37,770 bases of DNA from the NCBI GenBank assembly GCA_016181245.1, contig JACOZR010000021.1, positions 1-37,770 of the forward strand, read 5' to 3'. Shown here piece by piece: positions 9,104 to 18,906 of the stretch (the stretch's first letter is position 1; every line of letters begins with the position of its first letter). The notes below the pieces were generated by a model. The model was not told the origin of the DNA. It did not search any database and was given only the letters and a program-made list of their open reading frames with translations. The position numbers were made by a program, and so were the translations under genes. Source of the DNA: Candidatus Woesearchaeota archaeon. Its GTDB lineage: Archaea > Nanobdellota > Nanobdellia > SCGC-AAA011-G17 > GW2011-AR20.

Positions 9104-9992
9104 ATTTTCAATAGTAATCGCATTAGCACCAGAAAGAGAGATAGAGGTTCTAGAATCATTAAAATCAACAGGTTACAATCATAAAAAATACGAAGTAATA
9201 GTAGAAGTAGGAAAAAATCCATCAGAAAACAGAAATCGAGGAATAAAAAAAGCGAAAGGCGAAATAATAGCATTCATAGACGATGATGCTGTAGTTGATA
9301 AAAGTCTTCTTAAAAATGCAGAAGAATTTTTTAATAAGCATAAGGACATAGATGTAGTGGGGGGGCCTCAATTAACCCCTCAGAATGATAAGCTATTTGC
9401 TAAGGCTACAGGTTACGCGCTTTCTTCATTTTTCGGTGCATATACCATGAGAAACAGGTATAAGATCAGAGAATTAAATCTTGATGCAGATGAAACATGT
9501 TTAACGTCAGCAAATCTTTTTGTGAGAAGGAAAGTCTTTAATAAAATAAAAGGTTTTGATCCTTTATTGTTTCCAGGAGAAGACCCAGAGTTAATAACTC
9601 GAATGAAGCAAAATGGGATAAAAGTAGCTTATTCCCCCACAATAATAATTTACCACAGAAGAAGAAGTGACTACTATTCTTTCTGCAAACAGATATTCAG
9701 ATACGGGCAGGTAAGAGTATTAAAGGAAAAATTAAACAAAAAAAGAATAGGGTTAGTTTTTCTTATACCCTCTCTATTCACAATCTATATGATGTTAATA
9801 ATACCTCTAAGTTTTGTACACAAGATCTTCACATCCCCATTTGCTCTTTATATGACGATAGCTCTGCTTTTTTCAATAGGGATCTCTATAAGAAGAAGTA
9901 TTATTTATTTTCCGATACTACCCTTAATTTTTCTGTCAATACATATATCTTATGGTTTAGGTATGCTACATTCTATAATAACAAAAAAATAA
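9093..9992 (+). CDS. GT2 glycosyltransferase
   Basis: NPSENRNRGIKKAKGEIIAFIDDDAVVD, FPGEDPELITRMKQNG, C-terminal hydrophobic segments. Confidence 0.87.
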   Translation: MSYKFSIVIALAPEREIEVLESLKSTGYNHKKYEVIVEVGKNPSENRNRGIKKAKGEIIAFIDDDAVVDKSLLKNAEEFFNKHKDIDVVGGPQLTPQNDKLFAKATGYALSSFFGAYTMRNRYKIRELNLDADETCLTSANLFVRRKVFNKIKGFDPLLFPGEDPELITRMKQNGIKVAYSPTIIIYHRRRSDYYSFCKQIFRYGQVRVLKEKLNKKRIGLVFLIPSLFTIYMMLIIPLSFVHKIFTSPFALYMTIALLFSIGISIRRSIIYFPILPLIFLSIHISYGLGMLHSIITKK

Positions 9993-10035
9993 GCCTATAA
10001 TAATCTTTAAATACCTTATTTAACAATGTTAAGTA

Positions 10036-11451
10036 ATGGCTATAAAAAGAATACTTCTAATAGCACCTGCAACAGAGTTCGGAGCTTATCCCCCATTAGG
10101 AATACTTAGCGTAGCAGCTTATTTAAGAGAAAAGGGATTTGAAGTAGGAGTTATAGATTATTCAGGGTTAAAAATAACTAAAGACAAGGTAAAAAGAGAT
10201 ATTTCTAAGTTTAATCCAGATATGGTCGCAATAGGAGTTTTAACAGGTCCAGGCATAACAAGAGCAATTTTAGTAAGCGACATTGCAAAAGAGCTTGGAA
10301 AAAATGTAGTATGGGGAGGTCCTCACCCAACAATATTGCCTCATTTAACCTTAAGCCATTCAACAATAGATGCAGTGATTATGGGGGAAGGGGAATATTC
10401 ATTAGAAGAATACCTGGCATATCTTAATGGATCTAACCAAGAGCCAAAAGGAATGGGGTTAAAGATAAATGGCAGCGTAAAAATAACTCCGCCTCAAGAT
10501 AAATTCATAGACTTGGAAGCAAAGCCTATGCCCGCCTGGGAATTAATAAAGGACATAGACAAATATTTTCCATATTCCAAGCATAATTATGTTTTATTGG
10601 AAGCAAACAGAGGATGTCCTTACAAATGCGGCTTTTGTCATCACGCAAATGAAGATGTAAAATCATATGGCGGGAAATTCAGAAACATGAGCGCTAAAAG
10701 ATTATTAGAACAATTTGATTACGTAAAAACACTGACAAAAAAACACATTTCAAGAATGGATATCGGGGGAGACATGCATTTAACAAATCAATCTTTTACA
10801 GAGCAATTTGTAAAAGAGTTGAAAGAATCAGGAAGAAAAGTTGGTTGGCATACAGTAAGTAGATTTGACGTCATGACTGAAAAAATGGTTGATTTGATTG
10901 CTGATGCTGGGTGTGAAGGAATCATGCTCGGTTGTGAATCTGGAAGCCCAAGAATCCAAAAAATGTTAGGTAAAACAATAAGCCTAGATAAAGCAAAAAA
11001 AATAAGTAAAAGATTAAGAGACAAAGGCATAATGGTCACAGTTACATATATGATGGGTCATCCAGACGAAACTTTAGAAGAAATTAATTTAACAAAAAAA
11101 TTTATGAGGGAGATTTCAGCAGATCAAAACCTATTACAAATCTACAGGCCATTTCCAGGCACTCCCTATTTTGACTTGTGTCTAAGAGAAAATAAATTAC
11201 AAATGCCAAAATCATTGAAAGATTATGTAACTTTCGGAGTTTTAGGTCACCACGCAAACATATCAAAAGTTCCTATCTCTGTTTTATGGAGAGAATTTTA
11301 TAAGGAAAATGCATTTGAACAGACAAGATATTTCATTAACCAGCAAAAGTTCTTCTTAAGAAGGCAGATGTATGACCAGTTTTTTGACCATTTCAAAAAT
11401 AATAAGTTTACATTTAAAATAAAGGAGTTTCTAACTGTTTCAGCAAGATGA
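10036..11451 (+). CDS. B12-binding-domain radical SAM protein
   Basis: N-terminal B12-binding-like domain (PPLGILSVAAYLREKGFEV; VVWGGPHPTILP) and radical SAM motif RGCPYKCGFC. Confidence 0.9.
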   Translation: MAIKRILLIAPATEFGAYPPLGILSVAAYLREKGFEVGVIDYSGLKITKDKVKRDISKFNPDMVAIGVLTGPGITRAILVSDIAKELGKNVVWGGPHPTILPHLTLSHSTIDAVIMGEGEYSLEEYLAYLNGSNQEPKGMGLKINGSVKITPPQDKFIDLEAKPMPAWELIKDIDKYFPYSKHNYVLLEANRGCPYKCGFCHHANEDVKSYGGKFRNMSAKRLLEQFDYVKTLTKKHISRMDIGGDMHLTNQSFTEQFVKELKESGRKVGWHTVSRFDVMTEKMVDLIADAGCEGIMLGCESGSPRIQKMLGKTISLDKAKKISKRLRDKGIMVTVTYMMGHPDETLEEINLTKKFMREISADQNLLQIYRPFPGTPYFDLCLRENKLQMPKSLKDYVTFGVLGHHANISKVPISVLWREFYKENAFEQTRYFINQQKFFLRRQMYDQFFDHFKNNKFTFKIKEFLTVSAR

Positions 11452-12305
11452 TAGCAATAACAGGAGCAACAGGATTTTTAGGAAGACATTTGGTAGAGAA
11501 ATTAAGAAATAAGAATATTAAATGCCTTGTAAGAAAAGAAGATCACGGGTTTAAAAACGTAAAAACAATAAAAGGCGATATTAATGATAAAAAATCTTTA
11601 GACAATTTTACAAAAGGTGCAGAAATAATTATCCATTTGGCAGCAGTAATTGACCATAAAGATAAAGAAGAATACAAGAAAGTTAACACAGAAGGAACAA
11701 AGAACCTCATAAAAGCTTGCAAAAAAAATAAAGTAAAAAGAATAATATTTGTAAGTTCTATGGCCTCCACAAAAACCCACTTAGATGATTATGGGAAAAG
11801 CAAATCAGAAGCAGAAAAGTTGTTGTTAAACTCTGGTTTAGATGTAACAATATTAAGGCCATCTTTCATTTATGGAAAAGACAGCAATAGTATGAAAAAA
11901 CTATTGGAGTTTTTACACAAATTTAAAGTAATTCCAATAGTAGGAGATGGGGAATACAAGTTCAGACCAGTTCATGTAGACGATGTTGTAAACTCAATTG
12001 TCTTATGCATTAACAATAAAAATTCAATTGGCAAAATTTACAATATATTAGGAAAAACAGAATTAACATTCAATGAGTTCATAGACATGGTTTGTAAAAA
12101 ATATAATATAAAGAAGAGAAAAGTTCATATACCCATATCAATATGTTTGCCTATAAGTTCAATAGGTTCTATGATAACTAAAAATTTTCCACTAAAGAAG
12201 ACCTTTGTTCTAAGCATTAAATCAGGCACAACTGGCAGTATAGACCTCGCAGAACGAGACTTAAAATACAAACCTATGAGCTTCTCAGAGGGGTTAAAAA
12301 AGTAA
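11448..12305 (+). CDS. NAD-dependent epimerase/dehydratase (SDR)
   Basis: ITGATGFLGRHLVE, IHLAAVID, FVSSMAST..YGKSKSEAE. Confidence 0.88.
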   Translation: MIAITGATGFLGRHLVEKLRNKNIKCLVRKEDHGFKNVKTIKGDINDKKSLDNFTKGAEIIIHLAAVIDHKDKEEYKKVNTEGTKNLIKACKKNKVKRIIFVSSMASTKTHLDDYGKSKSEAEKLLLNSGLDVTILRPSFIYGKDSNSMKKLLEFLHKFKVIPIVGDGEYKFRPVHVDDVVNSIVLCINNKNSIGKIYNILGKTELTFNEFIDMVCKKYNIKKRKVHIPISICLPISSIGSMITKNFPLKKTFVLSIKSGTTGSIDLAERDLKYKPMSFSEGLKK

Positions 12306-12306
12306 G

Positions 12307-13437
12307 ATGTTATATATGCACATTCTTGGAAGGAGCATGTCTTGGAGATATCCACAGAGAGTTCTAGAAAATGCATGGTATGCAATGCGTTCTACCCCAA
12401 AAGCTCCAACACCTTTTAAAGTAAAACTAGAAAACACTACTGTTTGTAACTTAAGATGCAACATGTGCCCTCACGGTGTAGGCTTAAAAAGGCCTATAGG
12501 ATCTCTGTCTTATGAAAATTATAGGCATATTTTTGATCAAATTTATCCATGCTACTTAAACTTAACAGGAATAGGGGAGCCTTTGCTTAACAAAGACATA
12601 TTCAAAATAATCTCTCATGCTCGCTCTAAAAACACTTTTGTAAAACTAGACACAAATGCAACTTTGCTTAACAGAGATAATGGCATTAAAATGTTAAATG
12701 CTTCTCCTAGTATTTTATCTATATCTATTGACGGTATGAAAAAAGAAACTTTTGAAAAAATTAGAGTAAGAGCCAATTTCGAAACAGTAATAAAAAATAC
12801 TGAAAATTTTGTTAAGTTAAAAAAAGAATTAAAGAAAGAAGATACAAAGATTCATACTTTTATGGTAGTTCAGCAAGATAATCTTATGCAGCTTCCAGAA
12901 TACATCAGGTGGGCTGATAAAATAGGTGTCGATTCAATCAATGGAACTTTTGTCATTCGCTTAGGAATGAATGAAAACAAAGAAATAGGTCTAGATTCTT
13001 GTTCCCCTGAAGATATTAAAAAAGTCAGGCAAGAAACAATAGAAGCTCTGAAGGAAGTAAAAACAGAAGTAAGAATTGGTAACTTAGTAAACTTCCTATA
13101 TAAATTTGAAAATATTAAAGGGGAAAGCGTAAATAAAGGTCACAATACAATGTCTGCATGTTACTTGCCGTGGTATACACCTTATATAACTTGGGATGGA
13201 AATGTTTGCCCTTGCGACTTTTATGCTGAAAATGAGATAGTTTTTGGCAATGTCTTTGAAGAGCCTTTCATGAAAATATGGAATAATGAAAAAGCTAGAG
13301 CCTTCAGAAAGCAATTAATAAAGAAAAGGGTAGGCATTTGCGCATCCTGCGGTGTCAATGAAAACGTACTTTATGATAAGTATAAATTCATCAACCAAAT
13401 TCCAATGGTCCAAAAATTGACCCATAGAAAGCATTAA
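12307..13437 (+). CDS. Radical SAM protein with SPASM-like C-terminus
   Basis: CNLRCNMCPHG; C-terminal WDGNVCPCDFYAENEIVFGNV and CASCG. Confidence 0.9.
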   Translation: MLYMHILGRSMSWRYPQRVLENAWYAMRSTPKAPTPFKVKLENTTVCNLRCNMCPHGVGLKRPIGSLSYENYRHIFDQIYPCYLNLTGIGEPLLNKDIFKIISHARSKNTFVKLDTNATLLNRDNGIKMLNASPSILSISIDGMKKETFEKIRVRANFETVIKNTENFVKLKKELKKEDTKIHTFMVVQQDNLMQLPEYIRWADKIGVDSINGTFVIRLGMNENKEIGLDSCSPEDIKKVRQETIEALKEVKTEVRIGNLVNFLYKFENIKGESVNKGHNTMSACYLPWYTPYITWDGNVCPCDFYAENEIVFGNVFEEPFMKIWNNEKARAFRKQLIKKRVGICASCGVNENVLYDKYKFINQIPMVQKLTHRKH

Positions 13438-13461
13438 AATTCTTCTTTTCCTTAATTTATT

Positions 13462-14433
13462 ATGAAAACTCCAAGTGTAAGCTTTATCATACCAACTTAC
13501 AATAATAAAGTACTTGTAAAACGCTGTCTAGATGCCATTCTATTTCAAAAATATCCCAAAAATAAAATTGAAATTATAACAATAGATGGAGGTAGCACAG
13601 ATGGAACATTAGAACTGTTAAAAGAATACCATGTTAAGATTATCAATAACAAAAAAAGATTTCCTGAAGGAAAAGGAATGGGAAAATCTCAAGGCGTTAA
13701 AGCTGCTAAAAACGAATTAATAGCTTTTGTTGATCAAGATAATGAGGTTCAAACTGATTCTTGGTTATCAAACATGGTTCAACCTTTAATGAAGGATAAA
13801 GAAATTATAGGCTGCGCTTGTAAGCTTTTAGTAAAAAAAGAAGATAGTATTACAAATAGATATCTCAGTTTAGTTGGCACAGATCCTTTTGCTATTTATC
13901 GCTCAATAGAAGGTAGAATGGCTTTAAATAAAATAAATTTGAAAGATGAAGGAGACTATTTTACTTATATAATCAAAAAAGAAAATTGCTTATGCACTGG
14001 TGGCAATTGTTTTATTATAAGAAAAAAATTATTAGATGAAATTCATGGCTATACGCAAGATGTAGAAATGATTTACGAATTAGCTTCAAGAGGTAAAAAC
14101 AAACTAGCAATACCAAAAAATGCTTTTACACACCATTTAACAATCAACAGTTTCTCAGAGTTCTTAAAAAAAAGAAATTATTGGGCAATGCATCAAAGAT
14201 ACAAGAATATAAAAGGAAGAAAATATTCCTGGGAGCCAAGAACCTTTAGAGAATATAAAACGTTTTTGTCTTTTTTAATAAAATCAATAATTGTAATCCC
14301 TAATCTGGTTGTCTCTTTAAAGCATTACATCCAAACCAAAGAATCTGCCTGGTTATTGCATGCCCCTTCTGTATTCCTAATAACGCTGATATATGCAAAA
14401 GCATGGCTGCAGGGGGTATTTAAGAAAAATTAA
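13462..14433 (+). CDS. GT2 glycosyltransferase
   Basis: SFIIPTYNNKVLVKRCLDAI, TIDGGSTDGTLE, AFVDQDNEV. Confidence 0.87.
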   Translation: MKTPSVSFIIPTYNNKVLVKRCLDAILFQKYPKNKIEIITIDGGSTDGTLELLKEYHVKIINNKKRFPEGKGMGKSQGVKAAKNELIAFVDQDNEVQTDSWLSNMVQPLMKDKEIIGCACKLLVKKEDSITNRYLSLVGTDPFAIYRSIEGRMALNKINLKDEGDYFTYIIKKENCLCTGGNCFIIRKKLLDEIHGYTQDVEMIYELASRGKNKLAIPKNAFTHHLTINSFSEFLKKRNYWAMHQRYKNIKGRKYSWEPRTFREYKTFLSFLIKSIIVIPNLVVSLKHYIQTKESAWLLHAPSVFLITLIYAKAWLQGVFKKN

Positions 14434-14451
14434 AAGCGAAATATATATATC
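14434..14451 (+). promoter_or_regulatory. BRE/TATA-like element AGCGAAATATATATATC of lipoprotein A
   Basis: AAAGCGAAATATATATATCAAA, TATA centre about 26 nt before ATG 14471; same core upstream of 28723. Confidence 0.6.
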
Positions 14452-14470
14452 AAATAACTTTAGAATTTTC

Positions 14471-15157
14471 ATGCGAAAAAGATATTTAGTGGTTTTTAGT
14501 TTATTTTTAATTTCTGTTTTAATCATTTCTGGATGCCAGAATGCAGTGGGAGGTACTCTTAGACAATCACCAACTGTTAAACCAGATATATCCCCTGTTA
14601 AACCTAGTACTCCTCAAGTTGTAACTACTACTGCCAAAACAGAAGTCGGTCCATGTAGAAATTACAATACAGGAATACCAATAAAGAGCGAAGATGGTTG
14701 TTTCATATTAGAAGGGTGTATAAAAACAGATATCCAAGAAAAAAGACCCGATATAGAAGAAAGATATGTTTTGATATCCAGAAGCGATCTTGATTTTTGT
14801 AACCACGAAGATACTATCCCTTTAAGTAAAGATATGCAAAGGAAATCTTTAATAAGAAAAGAACCTATTGTTAAAGCAGAGGAAAGTTCATTGTACAATG
14901 GAAAAATTTTTCGATGCGACTCAATTCAACTTAATGATCCAAAAAGGGCACCTAGAGATCCTAGGTTTGATTATATGGGGACACCAATGAAAAGCACAGA
15001 CAAAAAGAATAAGGATTGTTATCAATTTGCAGGATGTGTAATAGGTACAGAAAAATATGTTTTGATAAATCAAAGTGATCCTCTATTTTGTAATCAAAAT
15101 TATATATTTATAACCCCCCTAGAAATATATAACTCCCTAGTGTTGAAAGAGGATTAA
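14471..15157 (+). CDS. Small Cys-rich lipoprotein A with internally duplicated Cys module
   Basis: Start re-assigned from 14393 to ATG 14471 (MRKRYLVVFSLFLISVLIISGC): signal peptide plus lipobox, with a TATA-like box about 26 nt upstream. Two copies of a C..GxPhKS..DxC(F/Y)xxxGC(I/V)..YVLIxxSDxxFCN module. Confidence 0.75.
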   Translation: MRKRYLVVFSLFLISVLIISGCQNAVGGTLRQSPTVKPDISPVKPSTPQVVTTTAKTEVGPCRNYNTGIPIKSEDGCFILEGCIKTDIQEKRPDIEERYVLISRSDLDFCNHEDTIPLSKDMQRKSLIRKEPIVKAEESSLYNGKIFRCDSIQLNDPKRAPRDPRFDYMGTPMKSTDKKNKDCYQFAGCVIGTEKYVLINQSDPLFCNQNYIFITPLEIYNSLVLKED

Positions 15158-15246
15158 TTCAATGAACTAATGGTTTAATCAAAATAAACCCAATTCCAAA
15201 TCCTCTTCACGAAAACCTTATAAAACATAAAGCTCTTCTAATAATA

Positions 15247-16767
15247 ATGAAAAAGACTCGTGTTCTATTCGTAATTCCACCATTAAGAGGGGATTTAAGA
15301 GCAGGAATTAGAAATGTTAAAATTCCTTTAGGGGCAGCTTATTTAGCAGCTTATTTAGAAAAAAATGGTTTCTTTGTTAGAATAATAGATGCTCTTGCAC
15401 ATTATGATCAAGTAAAAAAAATAGGAAAAAACATGTATCATGTAGGTCTTGATTATCCAGAAATAGAAAAAAGAATGCGAGACATTAAACCCGATGTTGT
15501 AGGTATTAATTGTGGTTATACTGCTTATGAACAAGATGCTTTTGAAATAGCAAATTTAGCCAAAAAAGTTAATCCAAATTGCTTAGTGGTTTTTGGAGGA
15601 GCTCATTCTTCAGCAAAACCTTCATCAGTTTTTAAAAATCCAAATGTAGATTTAATAGCTTATGGAGAAGGCGAATTCACATTTAATGAAGTAGTTTCAA
15701 AATATGAAAATAAAGAACCTTTAACAGAAATAGAAGGAACTATAATCAGAGGTAAAGAAGGTCCAATAAAAAACAAACCAAGAGAATTTATAAAAAATTT
15801 AGATGAATTACCTTTTCCTGCAAGACATTTACTGCCAATGGAGCGTTATATCAATCACCCAGATAGTTCTTTATGGGCTATGCGCGGTAGGAGCACAGAT
15901 ATTATAACAAGCAGAGGTTGCCCTCAACATTGTTCTTTTTGCTCAATATTCACAGTATGGGGAAGAGTTTGGCGTTCAAGATCTCCAAAAAATGTCGTAG
16001 ATGAAATAGAACACGTAGTTAAAACTTACAATGTAACTCAATTCAGAATCCAAGATGATAATTTAGCAGTATCTGGAAAAAGAATAAAAGAAATCTGTGA
16101 AGAAATAATAAAAAGAAAACTCGATATAAAATGGTATACCCCAAATGGAATTGCAATATGGACTTTAAATGAAGAAATTCTTTCATTAATGAAAAAAGCT
16201 GGTTATTACTTAGCTATATTTGGCATCGAATCAGGAAATGAAGAAACTTTGAAGTATATTGATAAGCCTATTAATTTGAAATATGCTAAAAAAATAATAG
16301 CAACTTGCCATAAACTAGGAATATGGACTTGCTCTACATTTTTAATAGGCTTTCCTCATGAAACTAAAAAGCATATCAGAGACACAATTGAATTTGCTAA
16401 AACTTCAGGATTGGATTTTGCGCAATTTTATGTAGCTCAGCCTTATGCCGGAACTCCCTTATATGAAAGATTTGAAAAAGAAGGATTGTTAGATGATGGC
16501 ATTAAAGAATCAAGCAGCTTAGGCGCATCTCAATACAGAACACATTACTTTACAGGAGATCAACTACAAGAAATTCAAAGGCAGGCTTATGCAGAATTCA
16601 TGCAGCATAAAATTAGGTCATTAACAAGTCCAAGATTTATTATGAATACGATATTACCAAAAAATAAGTCAATTGAAGAAGTAAGATATAGTGCTAAAAT
16701 AGTTAAAAATTTAGTTAGCCAAAAAGTTAGTTCTGTATTCATTAAAGATGAAGAAGATTTGGCTTAA
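15247..16767 (+). CDS. B12-binding-domain radical SAM protein
   Basis: RGCPQHCSFCSIF; N-terminal B12-binding-like domain (KIPLGAAYLAAYLEKNGFFVRIIDA; VVFGGAHSS). Confidence 0.9.
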   Translation: MKKTRVLFVIPPLRGDLRAGIRNVKIPLGAAYLAAYLEKNGFFVRIIDALAHYDQVKKIGKNMYHVGLDYPEIEKRMRDIKPDVVGINCGYTAYEQDAFEIANLAKKVNPNCLVVFGGAHSSAKPSSVFKNPNVDLIAYGEGEFTFNEVVSKYENKEPLTEIEGTIIRGKEGPIKNKPREFIKNLDELPFPARHLLPMERYINHPDSSLWAMRGRSTDIITSRGCPQHCSFCSIFTVWGRVWRSRSPKNVVDEIEHVVKTYNVTQFRIQDDNLAVSGKRIKEICEEIIKRKLDIKWYTPNGIAIWTLNEEILSLMKKAGYYLAIFGIESGNEETLKYIDKPINLKYAKKIIATCHKLGIWTCSTFLIGFPHETKKHIRDTIEFAKTSGLDFAQFYVAQPYAGTPLYERFEKEGLLDDGIKESSSLGASQYRTHYFTGDQLQEIQRQAYAEFMQHKIRSLTSPRFIMNTILPKNKSIEEVRYSAKIVKNLVSQKVSSVFIKDEEDLA

Positions 16768-16788
16768 TTTTATTGTTCTAAATAATTA

Positions 16789-18327
16789 TTAATACTCGAT
16801 CCTATAAATCACAATTATAGGTCTCTGATTTTCATTAGTAACAGGTTTTCCTTCTGCATCAAACACAGCAGCAGGCTCAAATCTTTCAGGATATTTTCCC
16901 GGGTATTCATAGGTCCAAGGTAATGATTGAAAGTAACCAGTAACGACCAAATAAGCAGGCTTTAATTCATCAATCACTTCAAAAGTTCCATTATCATAAA
17001 GACCAAATCCCCTAGTAGGTCTATCCGCCCAGTAAGTCATCTCAGCATGAATATTATTGCTTAAAACCCATTGTCCCTTAGCACTATTAGCCTTAATCCA
17101 TTCAGCAGCACTTTTAATTCCAGCTTGATCATTCTTTTGATGATTTAAAATAGCACTCGCTTGCACAATCTGAGAAACAGAACCAACCAATAACAAAATT
17201 CCTAAAACGGTGGCAACAGCAATTGACGAATATTTTTTGAAGCTATCATAAATCCAAATAATGCCTCTAGCAACAACCAAAAAAATTGCAGGAGCAGCAA
17301 ACATTTGCCACCTAGGATCTCCCAAATCTCTTTGAATAACAACAAAAAACATTATAGTAGCGACAACCATTAAAATAGTTATTAAATCTGCATTCAACTC
17401 TTTACTCTTATTTTTAACAACTAAATCAATTCCTAAAAGAAATTTCAAACTAATAATTAATCCTATAAAGAATAATACGTAAAATATGAAATCTTGACCT
17501 CCACCAAAGAATAATTGAGGAGACAGATAAATTTTGATTACAGAAAAAACATTCCACGCTAAAGGCTTGGCAGCAGCAGCTTCAGCACCAGCACCATATT
17601 GTCCTGCCCAAGCTAAAAATGTACCATATTGAAACTTGCTCCAAATAAGGTAAGGTAAAACAGATAAGAAAAGGAATAATCCCGCATACCAAACTTGCTT
17701 ATGTTTAAGGAATCTATGTTGTTCTGTAATAATTAAGTACAAACCAATAATACCAACAACTATTAGATTAGATAATCTAGTCATGAATCCAAGCCCTAGA
17801 AAAATACCGCACAGGAAAAGATACAAAGTATTCTTTTTTTCAGGAACAACATAGCCTTTCCAGAAATAATAAATTGCAGCCAATCCTAAAGCTCCAGCCA
17901 ATAAATCAGAATGCGCTCTCGCAATATTAACTAAAAACATCCACGAAACACTAGCGATTAAAGCGGCAATCAGTCCAACTCTCTTATCATAAAGTTCTTT
18001 TCCCAATAAATAAGTAAATAAAACTATTAACAAAGAAGGCACTACAACAGTAAAGAACCTAACTAATAATTCATTAAATCCTAATTTGAAAAATAAAGCA
18101 ATCATCAACATAAAAAAAGGGGGTCTAGCAGCTTCAACAGCCCATAATGTGTCTCCAAAAGCCCAGTATCTTCCAGAAGCTAAATAAGTAGCCTCATCCC
18201 ACCATAGAGATAAAGCATTAATATCAAAATATTTTACTCTCAAGATAAAAGCAAAAAGTAAAATAGCTACAAAAAGTAAGTTATATCTATCCTTAAACCA
18301 CTCTTTCGCTTTCTCAGTAAAAGACAT
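16789..18327 (-). CDS. GT-C membrane glycosyltransferase (ArnT/PMT-like, GT39/GT83 type)
   Basis: LWWDEATYLASGRYWAFGDTLWAVEAARPPFF; many TM helices. Confidence 0.82.
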   Translation of the reverse strand: MSFTEKAKEWFKDRYNLLFVAILLFAFILRVKYFDINALSLWWDEATYLASGRYWAFGDTLWAVEAARPPFFMLMIALFFKLGFNELLVRFFTVVVPSLLIVLFTYLLGKELYDKRVGLIAALIASVSWMFLVNIARAHSDLLAGALGLAAIYYFWKGYVVPEKKNTLYLFLCGIFLGLGFMTRLSNLIVVGIIGLYLIITEQHRFLKHKQVWYAGLFLFLSVLPYLIWSKFQYGTFLAWAGQYGAGAEAAAAKPLAWNVFSVIKIYLSPQLFFGGGQDFIFYVLFFIGLIISLKFLLGIDLVVKNKSKELNADLITILMVVATIMFFVVIQRDLGDPRWQMFAAPAIFLVVARGIIWIYDSFKKYSSIAVATVLGILLLVGSVSQIVQASAILNHQKNDQAGIKSAAEWIKANSAKGQWVLSNNIHAEMTYWADRPTRGFGLYDNGTFEVIDELKPAYLVVTGYFQSLPWTYEYPGKYPERFEPAAVFDAEGKPVTNENQRPIIVIYRIEY

Positions 18328-18342
18328 AAAACTTTTAATAAA

Positions 18343-18906
18343 CTAAGTTTTAAAAGGATTTGCTATTACATAAGCTGCAGCTTCTAAGAGGTCATTTGCA
18401 GTGTAATCTGGTTTTACATCAAAATTTTTATCTTTTCCACATTTTCCTGCTCTAACTAAAATAGTTCTGCATCCAGCTCTTCTTCCCATCTCAATATCAT
18501 CAGTCTTGTCTCCAATTACCCAACTTTGCGATAAATCAATATTAAACTCTCTAGCAGCTTGCTCTAACATCCCAATTTTTGGTTTTCTGCATTCACAATC
18601 AATCTTATATTTGCCAATACCTTCTTTTGGATGATGTGGGCAAAAATATTCTCCATCAATATTGATTCCTTCAAGCCTAAACTTCTCATACATGGCTTTC
18701 ATGAATTTATGATAATCTTGCTCAGTATACATGCCTCTACCAATTCCAGATTGTCCTGTAACTATGATTAACAAATATTCTGGAGTTTGCAATAACCTTA
18801 ACGCTATCAAAGCATTATCTTCAAATTTCAAGTCTTCTACTTTGTAAGTATACCCTGTATCTACTGTAATTGTACCATCTTTGTCTAAAAAAATAGCTTT
18901 ATTCAT
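18343..18906 (-). CDS. gmhB: D-glycero-D-manno-heptose 1,7-bisphosphate phosphatase-like HAD hydrolase
   Basis: FLDKDGTITVDTGYTYKVEDL, CPHHPKEG...CECRKPKIGML, VIGDKTDDIEMGRRAG. Confidence 0.85.
   Translation of the reverse strand: MNKAIFLDKDGTITVDTGYTYKVEDLKFEDNALIALRLLQTPEYLLIIVTGQSGIGRGMYTEQDYHKFMKAMYEKFRLEGINIDGEYFCPHHPKEGIGKYKIDCECRKPKIGMLEQAAREFNIDLSQSWVIGDKTDDIEMGRRAGCRTILVRAGKCGKDKNFDVKPDYTANDLLEAAAYVIANPFKT

Noticed and set aside
14393-14470. Upstream extension of lipoprotein A to 14393
   Set aside because: It overlaps the preceding GT2 CDS and would bury the signal peptide; ATG 14471 with TATA box and paralog alignment is better.
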